In this document: positions 1-7,954 of the stretch, piece after piece
Layout of the letters: each line of letters opens with the position of its first letter
Numbering within the stretch: the stretch's first letter is position 1
Source: an uncultured Bacteroidales bacterium
GTDB lineage: Bacteria > Bacteroidota > Bacteroidia > Bacteroidales > UBA932
Assembly: GCA_946545765.1 (NCBI GenBank)
Contig: CAMNNS010000002.1
Location: 1 to 27,664, forward strand
Reading direction: 5' to 3'
DNA length: 27,664 bases
Made by a program: the position numbers and the translations under genes
Notes under the pieces: model-generated
Databases searched by the model: none
Told to the model about the DNA's origin: nothing
What the model saw: the letters and a program-made list of their open reading frames with translations, nothing else

Positions 1-598
1 TTTTCCCAATTTTACTATGAGAGTCCTCAGCAAATTTTTGAGCAGATGCCCTTGCATTAGCGGTCGCCTCCTCTATCATCTGAGGCTTAATTTCATTTAA
101 CCCTGTAAAATCATACGAAGCATAACTCTCTAATACTAAGCCTTGTTTTATAAAATCTGTAACAATTTTAGAAGTTAATTCTCTAATAGTATCTATTTTT
201 GTTGAGGAGATTGTCATCGATGAGTTTATTGAATATTTATAAAGAGGTCTTCTGTCGCTATAAGCATATCTCTCTTCTTGATTTATCAAAGAAGGTGAAG
301 AAGTAAATATTTCATTCTCCGATAAACCGCTGTTTAAAAGATATTTAGTAATACTCGCATCATTCTTTTCTACTTTTGAATATAAAGATAGCATATCGTC
401 GCCCATGATAGAATAATAAATTCTCCATATAACTTTATCTGCAGGAACCTCTTTCTCTGCCAAGCCTTTAACAGTTACAATTCTCTCCATAGATTTGAAC
501 CTGATAATACCATTTCTTAAAGCTAACCCTGCTGCAAAAATCCCTAATGCAATAATGAGAGCTGCAACAATTTTCCAATTTTTAATTCTTTCTTCCAT
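1..598 (-). CDS. SIMPL-domain (DUF541) protein, C-terminus outside window
   Basis: I translated this by hand from the ATG at 598 on the minus strand; it stays open to the window edge (about 199 residues). Residues 8-27 form a hydrophobic membrane anchor or uncleaved signal (IVAALIIALGIFAAGLA). The next part, beginning around residue 40 with IVTVKGLAEKEVPADKVIW, is the typical opening of the SIMPL/DUF541 family (E. coli YggE relatives): periplasmic or envelope proteins whose molecular role is poorly defined and which are linked to oxidative stress. The C-terminal part is missing because the window ends. A perfect 14-bp palindrome lies 35 bases upstream of the start. The family call is fairly secure; the function is not. 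Confidence 0.75.
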   Translation of the reverse strand, partial: MEERIKNWKIVAALIIALGIFAAGLALRNGIIRFKSMERIVTVKGLAEKEVPADKVIWRIYYSIMGDDMLSLYSKVEKNDASITKYLLNSGLSENEIFTSSPSLINQEERYAYSDRRPLYKYSINSSMTISSTKIDTIRELTSKIVTDFIKQGLVLESYASYDFTGLNEIKPQMIEEATANARASAQKFAEDSHSKIGK

Positions 599-632
599 AA
601 CTTTTATAATTTACTTATTTATATTTATTTAA

Positions 633-646
633 TTTATCGCGATAAA
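633..646. repeat. 14-bp palindrome TTTATCGCGATAAA (TATCGCGATA family)
   Basis: Perfect palindrome in the AT-rich gap between the divergent SIMPL gene and eno. It is one of five exact TATCGCGATA copies in the window (the others start at 10987, 20102, 21158 and 26491), with one-base variants CATCGCGATA at 10523 and 27422. Copies occur in and out of genes, so the signal is at DNA level. Its function is unknown. Confidence 0.8.
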
Positions 647-754
647 ACTATACTTCTCTAATAATTGCTTACTTGTTCTTAGAAAAGTAAAATTAAGTTT
701 TATTATTTGATGCAATATAGTACTTTTTAAGGAGTATTGGTTTAAATAAATTTA

Positions 755-762
755 TAAATTTG
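755..762 (+). promoter_or_regulatory. Possible -7 box (TAAATTTG) for eno
   Basis: TAAATTTG matches the Bacteroidetes -7 consensus TAnnTTTG and lies 114 bases before the enolase start, which would give a leader of about 105 nt. No good TTTG box is seen at the right distance upstream, so this is a weak call. Apart from this box and the palindrome at 633-646, I see nothing else in the 599-876 gap. Confidence 0.35.
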
Positions 763-876
763 CACTGTTTCTTTGTAAACATTTTGTCGTTAAATATTAT
801 TCATCTTTTTAAAAAAATCATTGAATAATACTGGGCGATTTTTCAAAAAATACAAAACTATTTAAATATTAAACTT

Positions 877-2181
877 ATGATTATTATAGATGTACAAGGG
901 AGAGAAATCCTTGATTCAAGGGGAAATCCAACAATAGAAGTAGAAGTGACATTAGATTCAGGTTTTACAGGAGTAGCGGCAGTTCCAAGTGGAGCTTCTA
1001 CAGGAGAAAACGAAGCTATTGAACTCAGAGATAACGACACTAAACGCTACAACGGCAAAGGGGTGTTAAAAGCTGTTAAAAATGTAAATACTATTATTGC
1101 CCCTGCTCTTATCGGGATGAATGCATTAGAGCAAAGAGAGATAGATTACAAAATGATAAAATTAGATGGCACAAAAAATAAAGCAAAACTTGGTGCTAAT
1201 GCTATTCTTGGTGTTTCACTTGCTGTTGCAAAAGCTGCTGCCGCTGAGTTAGAAATCCCATTATACAGATATATTGGTGGAACTAATGCATATGTTTTAC
1301 CTATCCCGATGATGAACATAATAAATGGTGGTGCACATTCAGATGCCCCTATTGCATTCCAAGAGTTTATGATTAGACCTGTTGGGGCAAAAAATATGGC
1401 AGAAGGGGTAAGGATGGGGGCAGAGATATTTCATGCTCTTAAAAAAGTGTTAAAATCTCGCGGTCTCTCTACTGCTGTTGGTGATGAGGGTGGTTTTGCC
1501 CCTGCACTTAAAGGGATAAATGATGCTCTTGATTGTATCATGGAGGCTATTAAAACTGCTGGATATAAACCGGGTAAAGATGTTACAATTGCTTTAGATT
1601 GTGCTGCCAGCGAATTCTCTGTAAAGAAAGGGGGAAAATTTAGTTATGATTATTCTCAACTAAACAATGGACTAAAAAAAGATCCTAAGGGTAAATGTCT
1701 TACAGCAGATGAACAAGTAAAATATTTAGAAACTCTTTGCAAAAAATATCCAATAGATTCTATAGAAGATGGTATGGACCAAAACGATTGGGAAGGTTGG
1801 GTAAAACTTACAAAAGCAATAGGAGAAAAATGCCAACTTGTTGGTGATGACCTATTTGTAACCAATGTTGAGTATCTCAAAAAAGGTATTCAAAAAGGAG
1901 CTGCTAATTCAATTCTTATAAAAGTAAACCAAATTGGTTCATTGACAGAGACTCTTGATGCTATAGAGATGGCACATAGAAATGGTTATACTACAGTAAC
2001 TTCTCACCGTAGTGGAGAGACAGAAGATACCACAATATCAGATATAGCAGTTGCTACTAATAGTGGGCAAATCAAGACAGGGTCTTTAAGTAGAACAGAT
2101 CGTATTGCCAAATATAATCGCCTGATGAAGATAGAATTAGAATTAGGCAAAAGTTGTTACGGTTACAAAAAGATTAAATAA
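877..2181 (+). CDS. eno: Enolase
   Basis: Cytoplasmic glycolytic enzyme converting 2-phosphoglycerate to phosphoenolpyruvate. The 434-residue length is normal. The N-terminal domain opens with the usual pattern GREILDSRGNPTIEVEV, and the mobile loop SGAST is at residues 38-42. Catalytic and Mg2+ positions are all present: E204 in VGDEGGFAP, D241 in ALDCAASE, E297 in SIEDGMDQ, D324 in LVGDDLF, K349 in LIKVNQIG, the SHRSGE loop at 376-381, and K400. The next ATG-type starts downstream would remove conserved residues, so the start at 877 holds. It is transcribed alone and followed by a clear hairpin terminator at 2217-2253. Confidence 0.98.
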   Translation: MIIIDVQGREILDSRGNPTIEVEVTLDSGFTGVAAVPSGASTGENEAIELRDNDTKRYNGKGVLKAVKNVNTIIAPALIGMNALEQREIDYKMIKLDGTKNKAKLGANAILGVSLAVAKAAAAELEIPLYRYIGGTNAYVLPIPMMNIINGGAHSDAPIAFQEFMIRPVGAKNMAEGVRMGAEIFHALKKVLKSRGLSTAVGDEGGFAPALKGINDALDCIMEAIKTAGYKPGKDVTIALDCAASEFSVKKGGKFSYDYSQLNNGLKKDPKGKCLTADEQVKYLETLCKKYPIDSIEDGMDQNDWEGWVKLTKAIGEKCQLVGDDLFVTNVEYLKKGIQKGAANSILIKVNQIGSLTETLDAIEMAHRNGYTTVTSHRSGETEDTTISDIAVATNSGQIKTGSLSRTDRIAKYNRLMKIELELGKSCYGYKKIK

Positions 2182-2216
2182 AACATAAATCAAATTCTAC
2201 AAAAATTATATAGCAT

Positions 2217-2253
2217 ATTCCCAAGAAAAACAATACATAAATTTCTTGGGAAT
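2217..2253 (+). terminator. Hairpin terminator after eno
   Basis: A perfect 12-bp stem (ATTCCCAAGAAA pairing with TTTCTTGGGAAT) closes a 13-nt A-rich loop 36 bases after the eno stop codon, followed by GTTCTTT. The U-tract is short but the stem is strong and well placed. Confidence 0.7.
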
Positions 2254-2292
2254 GTTCTTTAAAAGAGAAGCATATCAAATTTAAATAGTATT

Positions 2293-2607
2293 ATGGTAAG
2301 CAAATATATTGTCGTAACACTCTGTGGATCTACACGTTTCAAAGAACAGTTCATTGAAGCACAAAAGCGATTAACACTTGCTGGCAACATTGTTATTAGT
2401 GTAGGTCTATTCGGACACTCTGGTGACGATGAAGTTTGGACAGAGGGTACAAAAGAGATGCTTGACGATATGCACAAGCGAAAGATTGATATGGCAGACG
2501 AAATATATGTCATCAATGTAGGGGGCTACATTGGCTCCAGCACCCGCTCAGAGATAGAATACGCCAAAAGTCAAGGTAAAGTGATTAAATATTTAGAAGA
2601 AGTGTAG
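2293..2607 (+). CDS. Nucleoside 2-deoxyribosyltransferase-like protein
   Basis: A 104-residue Rossmann-like protein. CGSTRFKE at residues 11-18 is the N-terminal nucleotide-binding loop seen in small nucleoside 2-deoxyribosyltransferase-like proteins of bacteria and phages. The C-terminal part DEIYVINVGGYIGSSTRSEI with E87 in SEIEYAK resembles the loop that carries the catalytic glutamate in that family. Enzymes of the family move or hydrolyse the N-glycosidic bond of deoxynucleosides; related folds also act as NAD- or nucleotide-binding sensors. The protein is shorter than true transferases (about 150 residues), so the activity is inferred. It is the first gene of an accessory island that continues with nucleases and ATPases. 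Confidence 0.7.
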   Translation: MVSKYIVVTLCGSTRFKEQFIEAQKRLTLAGNIVISVGLFGHSGDDEVWTEGTKEMLDDMHKRKIDMADEIYVINVGGYIGSSTRSEIEYAKSQGKVIKYLEEV

Positions 2608-2684
2608 ATCGTTCGACTTTCTTTTGTCTCTAACTGATTTTTGTGATCTTTACCCATGAGAGCGTATGAATCAAGAGAAAAAGT

Positions 2685-2735
2685 AAATTATTCTAATCCA
2701 TTTAATCAATTTTATCTAAATTTGAAAGACAAAAG
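2685..2735 (+). repeat. Dispersed intergenic repeat, copy 1
   Basis: An AT-rich stretch of about 50 bp that recurs at 22225-22277 (about 36 of the first 41 positions identical) and, in shorter form, at 17791-17830. Shared core: CCAyTTAATsAAyTTTATCTA. Copies 1 and 3 contain a TAnnTTTG box (2717-2724 here), so it could be a promoter-like element; here it ends 27 bases before the GIY-YIG gene. Confidence 0.55.
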
Positions 2736-2761
2736 TTGTATTAACAATTAAAACCTACATT

Positions 2762-3240
2762 ATGATATTTACAGATATAGCTTCTATTCAAAAGTCTGGC
2801 TTTGTAGGATTCAAGACTGTGGCAGAGATGAAATCTGGTGGCTATTTGAGTCTTCCAGATGTCCCTGGTGTGTATTTGATTGTAAAAAAGATAAGCTTTC
2901 TCCTCATTTCCTCCAAGTGGGAACAGGTGGACACTTCAAAGGGAAGGATCCAAATGTAAGTGAAGCTGAATTGAAAGCCAATTGGGTTTCTGGTGCTTGT
3001 GTCCTGTATATTGGGAAAGCCACAAGTCTAAAAAAGAGACTTGGACAGTATATGAGATTTGGCAAAGGAGCAGATGTTGGTCATTGGGGAGGAAGATATA
3101 TTTGGCAATTAGCCGATTCAGACAAGTTATTAGTTTGTTGGAAACCAACAAAAGAAGACCCAAGAACAGTGGAAGCTGGTTATATTCAAGAGTTTGTTTC
3201 ATACTATGGTTGCAGACCTTTTGCTAACTTAACTGATTAA
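2762..3240 (+). pseudogene. GIY-YIG nuclease-family gene, interrupted by a -1 frameshift
   Basis: Two overlapping frames together encode one GIY-YIG protein. The first frame (2762-2959) ends its homologous part at DVPGVYLIVKK, the GIY half. The second frame carries the YIG half (VLYIGKATSLKKRLGQY), the GGRYIWQL segment and a glutamate near VEAGYIQEF. The frames switch at 2884-2890, which reads A AAA AAG in the first frame, so a slip back by one base gives GVYLIVKKDKLSPHF and an unbroken protein of 159 residues, the family's usual size. Either one A was lost from the run (mutation or sequencing error) or the site is a programmed -1 frameshift like that of dnaX. GIY-YIG domains nick or cut DNA; this small type has no known partner. 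DUF4177-like gene follows 3 bases later. Confidence 0.75.
2884..2890 (+). other. Slippery heptamer A_AAA_AAG
   Basis: The zero-frame codons are GTA AAA AAG, an exact match to the X_XXY_YYZ motif and identical to the bacterial dnaX slip site. A weak stem (AAGTG 2915-2919 with CACTT 2932-2936) lies about 25 bases downstream, further than usual for a stimulator, and no upstream Shine-Dalgarno-like stimulator is evident. Confidence 0.5.
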
Positions 3241-3243
3241 ATT

Positions 3244-3504
3244 ATGGCGACATTTAAGTATAAAATAATTGAGTTTTTTACTCCTACTCCAAGAATGGAG
3301 CAGTTAGCGGAAATTAGTGAACTGAAATCTATTACCCCTGACCAGAATATAGAGAAGACTTTTAATCAATTGGGTAAAGAAGGTTGGGAATTAGTATCAG
3401 TAATCCCCATTGAAGCTGACTTTGCACCCTATAGTGGGAGTGATACGAACAATAGCTATTGCAAGTTTTACAAAGTTGCGGCTTACTTTAAAAAGCAGAT
3501 ATAA
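3244..3504 (+). CDS. DUF4177-like small protein
   Basis: An 86-residue protein starting 3 bases after the GIY-YIG stop, so the two are probably co-transcribed. The start FKYKIIEFF and the later LGKEGWELVSVIPI (residues about 45-58) are the pattern of DUF4177, a small domain of unknown function common in bacteria and phages. There is an insertion between the two halves. No signal peptide or membrane segment is seen. A long hairpin (3537-3577) follows the gene and may end this transcript. The family match rests on the GxEGWELV motif only. Confidence 0.6.
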   Translation: MATFKYKIIEFFTPTPRMEQLAEISELKSITPDQNIEKTFNQLGKEGWELVSVIPIEADFAPYSGSDTNNSYCKFYKVAAYFKKQI

Positions 3505-3839
3505 TAGCATATTATACTTGCTTCTACACTTAATGGTTTTACATCGTAATTTACGCTTCGTAATTTACGATGTAAAAATATAGGTGTTATTTCTTAAACT
3601 ACAATAAAGATTGAATATTTTTTGCAGAGCAAAGAGGTGTGGCTACCATTTTCTTGCACACCAATAGTATATTTTTGCCCTCAACGATAGTAAAGTCCGC
3701 ACTCTGTTCTGATATTGAAGAAGCTCTCGATTTCCAACTTCTGATTAATTTCCGACTGAATTATTTGTGTATGTCGAGTTTATTTTGTTTTTTTGTACAG
3801 AAAATGTTATAGCTGTAAAATTTATAGTCATAAAATTAT
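3505..3839. other. Intergenic region with hairpin and possible decayed fragment
   Basis: Apart from the hairpin at 3537-3577 there is no convincing gene. On the minus strand from about 3720 to 3599 an open stretch reads SISEQSADFTIVEGKNILLV and continues for about 20 residues to a stop. Just upstream, in another frame, lies a second coding-like stretch (EINQKLEIESFFNIR). This looks like the tail of a frameshifted gene that I cannot identify. Confidence 0.3.
3537..3577. repeat. 41-bp near-perfect hairpin
   Basis: Two 19-nt arms (3537-3555 and 3559-3577, 18 of 19 pairs) enclose a 3-nt loop CTT. Each arm contains CGTAATTTACG, itself nearly palindromic, so the element is also a direct repeat of that 11-mer. 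Flanking runs of T and A would let it act as a bidirectional terminator, 33 bases past the DUF4177-like gene. It could also be a small mobile repeat. Confidence 0.65.
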
Positions 3840-5198
3840 ATGAATAAATTCTATGATAGAGTACGCGAAATGACCGAGCTTAAAAAATTGCAGCGTCAGG
3901 CGTACAATAATTATTCTCGATTTGTTGTGCTCACAGGCAGAAGGCGTGTGGGTAAGACAAGCCTTGTATATAAACTTATAAGCGAAACAGAAAAAGATGC
4001 TCCGGGACTCTATTTCTTTGTTGGCAGAAAGACTGAAACCATTCTTGTCAAGACCTTTGTGCAGGAGGTTCGAGAAAAACTCGGAGAATTTATTCCTGAT
4101 GGAATGGGATCGTTCCGCGAACTCTTTCAAATGATATTGGAGATTGGTAAGCGAAAGAAGTTTACACTATTTATTGATGAGTTTCAGGAGTTTGATAATA
4201 TAAACTCCGGTATCTTCAGCGATATACAGGAACTATGGGACAAGTATAAGAAGCAGACAAATATATGTATGATTGTCTCTGGTTCTATATTCCGTATGAT
4301 GGAAAAGATCTTCAAAGATGAAGAGCAACCACTCTTTGGTAGAGATGACAGCACAATTAAGTTACAACCTTTTAATACAGAAACCATAAAGGAAATCCTT
4401 GGCGACTACAAGCCTAAATATACCCCCGAAGACCTTCTTGCTCTCTGGACTATTACAGGTGGTGTGGCTCGTTATATTGAACTCCTTATGAACAACGGAT
4501 GTACAGATGTGAAGAAGATGATCCACTATGTTTGTTCAAGTGGTGACAGCTACTTTGTGGACGAAGGCAAAAAAATACTAATTCAAGAGTTTGGCAAGCA
4601 GTATGGCACATATTTCAGCATCCTCGATCAGATAGCCCACGGTGATGTTACACAGAGTGAAATTGAAGGGAATTTAGGAATAAAAAGCCTTGGCGGACAA
4701 ATGAAGATACTGGAAGAGAAATATGGTATCATCAAGAAGAAGCGTCCGATTGGTGCTAAAGAGGGTAGCCAGACAGTTCGTTATGAGATACAAGACAACT
4801 TCTTCCGTTTCTGGTTCCGCTACATTCACAGGTACTCTGCTCTCATTGAGTTGCAGAATATGCCGGCTTTAGAGAGTATCATAGTCAACGACTACCCCAC
4901 ATTCTCAGGCATTGCTTTGGAGCGCTGGTTCCGTCAGAAGATGATGGAGAGTTGCCGATATAAGCAGATTGGCGGTTGGTGGAAATCAAATGGTATCAAC
5001 TCCAAAGGCAACATCGATGACTTTGAGATTGACATCGTAGCCGAAACGCTTGAAGGCAATATTGAAGCGTATGAGGTAAAGCGCAATCCTCAGAAATACT
5101 CACCTGCTCGACTTGAAGAGAAAGTCGCAGAAATGAAGCAACGCATATTCCGTGGTAAAGAAGTAAGAAAGAGTGGCTTATCCATGGAGGATATGTAA
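3840..5198 (+). CDS. ATP-binding protein, archaeal ATPase (DUF234) family
   Basis: A 452-residue protein of the archaeal-type ATPase family. Walker A is GRRRVGKTS at residues 33-41; Walker B is LFIDEFQEF with D113 and E114; VSGSIFRMM matches the sensor-1 region. The C-terminal half has DNFFRFWFRYIHRY, typical of the DUF234 domain, a nuclease-like fold. An ending with DFEIDIVAET and YEVKR looks like a PD-(D/E)XK core (D, then E-x-K). These proteins are common in Bacteroidales and their physiological role is not settled; links to mobile elements and defence are often suggested. The base composition is visibly richer in G and C than the flanking intergenic DNA. It is followed by a PD-(D/E)XK nuclease gene on the same strand. 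Confidence 0.88.
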   Translation: MNKFYDRVREMTELKKLQRQAYNNYSRFVVLTGRRRVGKTSLVYKLISETEKDAPGLYFFVGRKTETILVKTFVQEVREKLGEFIPDGMGSFRELFQMILEIGKRKKFTLFIDEFQEFDNINSGIFSDIQELWDKYKKQTNICMIVSGSIFRMMEKIFKDEEQPLFGRDDSTIKLQPFNTETIKEILGDYKPKYTPEDLLALWTITGGVARYIELLMNNGCTDVKKMIHYVCSSGDSYFVDEGKKILIQEFGKQYGTYFSILDQIAHGDVTQSEIEGNLGIKSLGGQMKILEEKYGIIKKKRPIGAKEGSQTVRYEIQDNFFRFWFRYIHRYSALIELQNMPALESIIVNDYPTFSGIALERWFRQKMMESCRYKQIGGWWKSNGINSKGNIDDFEIDIVAETLEGNIEAYEVKRNPQKYSPARLEEKVAEMKQRIFRGKEVRKSGLSMEDM

Positions 5199-5319
5199 AA
5201 CGGCTTATTTGCATTCTATACCCACTTGCACCATAAATGCACTAACTCATTTATATAGTGTAAAATATAGGTATACAAAAATATTAAATTATTTAGCTCA
5301 ATGCAAATAATTATTGAAT

Positions 5320-6480
5320 ATGACAACAAATGATCTTCTTTCAGAAATCAAAAAGATTCTGATAAAATCCGAAACTAAAATCAATGAAAGTTATTCCAGA
5401 GGAGAACAATTCAATATCTTCAAAGTCTGTGGAGTAAATCATTATGAGAATACTCACTCTGCTATTCTTGCAGAGCTGTTAAATCCCAATGGAACTCACG
5501 GGCAAAAAGATTTATACCTAAAACTTTTCATTGACATTATCTGCCCTAATTTCACGGCCTTTAAGACAAGTAATGCCACCTGCCAAACAGAGTTTACTAT
5601 TCCAAGCGGAAGGCGTATTGATATTCTAATCAGAGATAACGAAAATCGCTTACTTGTAATTGAAAACAAGATTTACGCCACAGATCAATGTGGGCAAATA
5701 ACAGACTATGCCAAATATGCTTCAGAACAAACCAATGATTTTAGATTTATATATCTGACTTTAAATGGAGAAGAGGCTTCAGAAGAGAGCTCTGGATCAA
5801 CAAAATACATTAAAGCATCATATAAAGAGGATATTATTCTTTGGCTAAATAAATGTATCAACAAGTCGGCCAAGATGCCCATAATAAGGGAAACACTTGT
5901 ACAATATCAAAACCATCTTAAACAACTAACAAATCAAAATATGGAAACAAAAGAAAGAGACGAGCTTGTTAGCCTTATGTTAAAAAATTCAGCATCAATA
6001 GATGCTTTTATGCAAGTCCAAAATGAATATCGCACGGCTGTTATAACAAAAGTAAAACAGGATTTAAAACATTTTGCTGAAAACAACTCGTTAGAATTTA
6101 ATTTTTCTGTAGAAGAATTGCTTGGAAATGGTAAAGAGAAAGGATTTTATTTTAGAAAACGTGAATGGAGCAAATATGCTATTTGGATATATTGTGAACA
6201 TCGCGAACCATACGATTTTTATATTGGCATAAGTAATTACAATGGAGAAATTTCTGAAGAGGAGTTCAAAAAAGTGCAGAATAAATTAGATTGTTTTGGA
6301 GGCTCCGCCTCAAGAGGGTGGCCTTGGGGATACACTTTTCTAGAAGAGCCATACCGTAACTGGTGGATAGGAAATGGCTGTTTCCCAGCTATGATAAACG
6401 GAGATTTCACAAAATACATTTCGGAATATGTATTAAAGATTATTAACGAGTTAAAAATTAAAAACATACAATTGGAGTAA
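5320..6480 (+). CDS. PD-(D/E)XK nuclease family protein (PDDEXK_4)
   Basis: A 386-residue protein from the ATG at 5320; a TTG two codons upstream is less likely. The N-terminal HSAILAELLNPNGTHGQ (residues 46-62) and the core GRRIDILI (D101), LLVIENKI (E115, K117), then Q126 and Y130 match the PDDEXK_4 group of restriction-like nucleases. The C-terminal half (about 230-386) is rich in aromatic residues (KREWSKYAIWIYCEH, SRGWPWGYTF) and looks like a separate sensor or binding domain. All active-site residues are present, so it should cut DNA or a nucleotide substrate. It lies in a likely defence-type island between an ATPase and an exonuclease remnant, 121 bases after the ATPase stop. The true role is unknown. 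Confidence 0.82.
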   Translation: MTTNDLLSEIKKILIKSETKINESYSRGEQFNIFKVCGVNHYENTHSAILAELLNPNGTHGQKDLYLKLFIDIICPNFTAFKTSNATCQTEFTIPSGRRIDILIRDNENRLLVIENKIYATDQCGQITDYAKYASEQTNDFRFIYLTLNGEEASEESSGSTKYIKASYKEDIILWLNKCINKSAKMPIIRETLVQYQNHLKQLTNQNMETKERDELVSLMLKNSASIDAFMQVQNEYRTAVITKVKQDLKHFAENNSLEFNFSVEELLGNGKEKGFYFRKREWSKYAIWIYCEHREPYDFYIGISNYNGEISEEEFKKVQNKLDCFGGSASRGWPWGYTFLEEPYRNWWIGNGCFPAMINGDFTKYISEYVLKIINELKIKNIQLE

Positions 6481-6550
6481 GATAATGGGATATAAGAAGT
6501 ATAATTTTGTAAGCAGCCCATTTTAGGTCGGAGTATGCCATTTTTAGCAC

Positions 6551-6691
6551 AAACATTTATTTTGCAGCAATCAGATTTTGAAACGGCTAACAATGAGCGT
6601 AGTAGCTACTTGTGGCTATTGCTTAGAGAATCATCACCACGCACTCGCCGATGCAGAAGCCTGTGATCACTTCGCCCAAGTAATACTTTAG
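6551..6691 (+). pseudogene. Remnant of a DnaQ-like 3'-5' exonuclease C-terminus
   Basis: An open stretch of 46 codons ending at the TAG at 6689. It carries ENHHHALADAEACDHFAQVI (residues coded from 6626), the signature of motif III of DEDDh exonucleases: the HxxxxD pair near the end of bacterial epsilon-like 3'-5' exonucleases, in the form common in Bacteroidetes. Motifs I and II and the body of the protein are absent, and a stop codon at 6545 closes the frame upstream. It is therefore a fragment left when neighbouring genes were lost or replaced; the DUF4143 ATPase starts its 3' end only 30 bases away. An ATG at 6593 exists but a 32-residue product would not be functional. Confidence 0.6.
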
Positions 6692-6721
6692 GAAAATCAC
6701 TGCTACAATGTTTTACCGATT

Positions 6722-7861
6722 TCAAATAATTTCACCTGCCCAAAGGGCTTTGAAGAAATCTGTAACATAGTAAAGATCAATATCGCCGGAGCGTCTGGAA
6801 ATGAAGTCACGGGAGACGATAATCTGCTTTGCTCCAGGGTGCTCTTCCACAAACTTCTGCAAACCTTTCTTGTGCTTGCTTTCTATGTGATCTGTTGACT
6901 TGATTTCAATAGCAATACGAGCATCTCCAATTATCGCATCAACCTCATCCTTATTGTAAGTATGCCAGTAGGTTAACTCTTCTTCGCAGTCCATATAGTC
7001 CAGATAAGCACGTATTTCCTGCATCACAAGATTTTCGAACGCGTGGCCGTATTCCGGAGTCTCGGGCATAAGGTGGAATCGGTGGAGTAGGTAATTGGGG
7101 ATTCCCACATCAAAATAGTAAAATTTAGAAGTTTGGAGCAGTTTGCGCTTTACCACCTTCCTATATGCCTTAACTTCAAAGCCGAGCAATGTATCATAGA
7201 GAATCTTGAAATAGGCCTTAGCTGTGTTGACAGAAACTCCGCAGTCAGAAGCAATATTGTCATAATTTAATATCTCCGTATTCATAACGGCCGCCACTTC
7301 AAGAAATCGTTCAAATGTATCAATATTCTGAACAAGAGCCTCTTCTTCAACCTCCTCTTTCAAATAAAGGTTTATATAGCCCTGCAGACGCCTTCTCGCA
7401 TCCTTTACATCGTAATGGCGAGGGATCATACCATTCTGGATTGCTCTGTTAAAGTCATAATCCGGAATCTCGGCATATACGAGCGGATAGAGATGTTCCT
7501 CGTTAGCGCGACCACCAAGTTGGTTAACGCCGGCTTTCTTTATCTTTCTTGCACTGGAACCGCTGAGGATAAAGTGAAGATCATTCTCCACCATCAATTT
7601 GTGTACAATATCCAAAAGTTCTGGAAGTTTCTGAATTTCATCTACAACTATCAGAGTTTTTGGGGGATACTTCACCAATAACTCGTAAAACTCCATAGTG
7701 CGACGCTTGAAACGTTTTCTGATGTCGGGGTCAAGGAGGTCTATGTAAATAGCATTCGGAAATCTCTCTCTCAATAAGGTGGATTTCCCCACCTGACGGC
7801 CACCAAACAGAAACATTCCTTCATCAAGGCGCTTCTCTATGTCAAATATTCTATGGTACAT
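6722..7861 (-). CDS. ATP-binding protein, AAA_14 + DUF4143
   Basis: A 379-residue protein counted from the ATG at 7861 (MYHRIFDIEKRL, the usual start of this family); an upstream in-frame ATG at 7882 adds seven poorly fitting residues. Walker A is GGRQVGKST (residues 20-28), Walker B is LIVVDEIQKL, and LSGSSARKI follows as sensor 1. The C-terminal DUF4143 part has the typical NTAKAYFKILYDTLLGFEV helix-turn-helix-like segment and an ending DEVDAIIGD ... IAIEIKST, a PD-(D/E)XK-like core (D, E-x-K). The substrate and partner are unknown; the family is widespread in gut Bacteroidales. The promoter is textbook and an inverted repeat sits at the predicted transcription start. Confidence 0.88.
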   Translation of the reverse strand: MYHRIFDIEKRLDEGMFLFGGRQVGKSTLLRERFPNAIYIDLLDPDIRKRFKRRTMEFYELLVKYPPKTLIVVDEIQKLPELLDIVHKLMVENDLHFILSGSSARKIKKAGVNQLGGRANEEHLYPLVYAEIPDYDFNRAIQNGMIPRHYDVKDARRRLQGYINLYLKEEVEEEALVQNIDTFERFLEVAAVMNTEILNYDNIASDCGVSVNTAKAYFKILYDTLLGFEVKAYRKVVKRKLLQTSKFYYFDVGIPNYLLHRFHLMPETPEYGHAFENLVMQEIRAYLDYMDCEEELTYWHTYNKDEVDAIIGDARIAIEIKSTDHIESKHKKGLQKFVEEHPGAKQIIVSRDFISRRSGDIDLYYVTDFFKALWAGEII

Positions 7862-7886
7862 AACACTTATAAATTTATGCAATCAC

Positions 7887-7915
7887 GTTGACGATTTTCT
7901 TGAAATATCGTCAAC
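7887..7915 (-). promoter_or_regulatory. Inverted repeat at the ATPase transcription start (operator or leader hairpin)
   Basis: GTTGACGAT (7887-7895) pairs perfectly with ATCGTCAAC (7907-7915), and the inner bases extend the stem with one bulge. It begins at the predicted transcription start, between the promoter at 7923-7954 and the start codon at 7861. This position suits a repressor operator, perhaps autoregulatory, or a hairpin at the 5' end of the mRNA. Confidence 0.55.
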
Positions 7916-7922
7916 ACCGATG

Positions 7923-7954
7923 CAAATTTATATACAATTCAAAAAAAATGCAAA
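7923..7954 (-). promoter_or_regulatory. Bacteroidetes promoter of the DUF4143 ATPase gene
   Basis: On the minus strand: TTTG (7954-7951), a 20-base spacer, then TAAATTTG (7930-7923). This is a full match to the -33 TTTG and -7 TAnnTTTG consensus of Bacteroidetes. Transcription should begin near 7916. Confidence 0.75.

Noticed and set aside
858..1040. Minus-strand frame inside eno
   Set aside because: Shadow of a strongly conserved gene.
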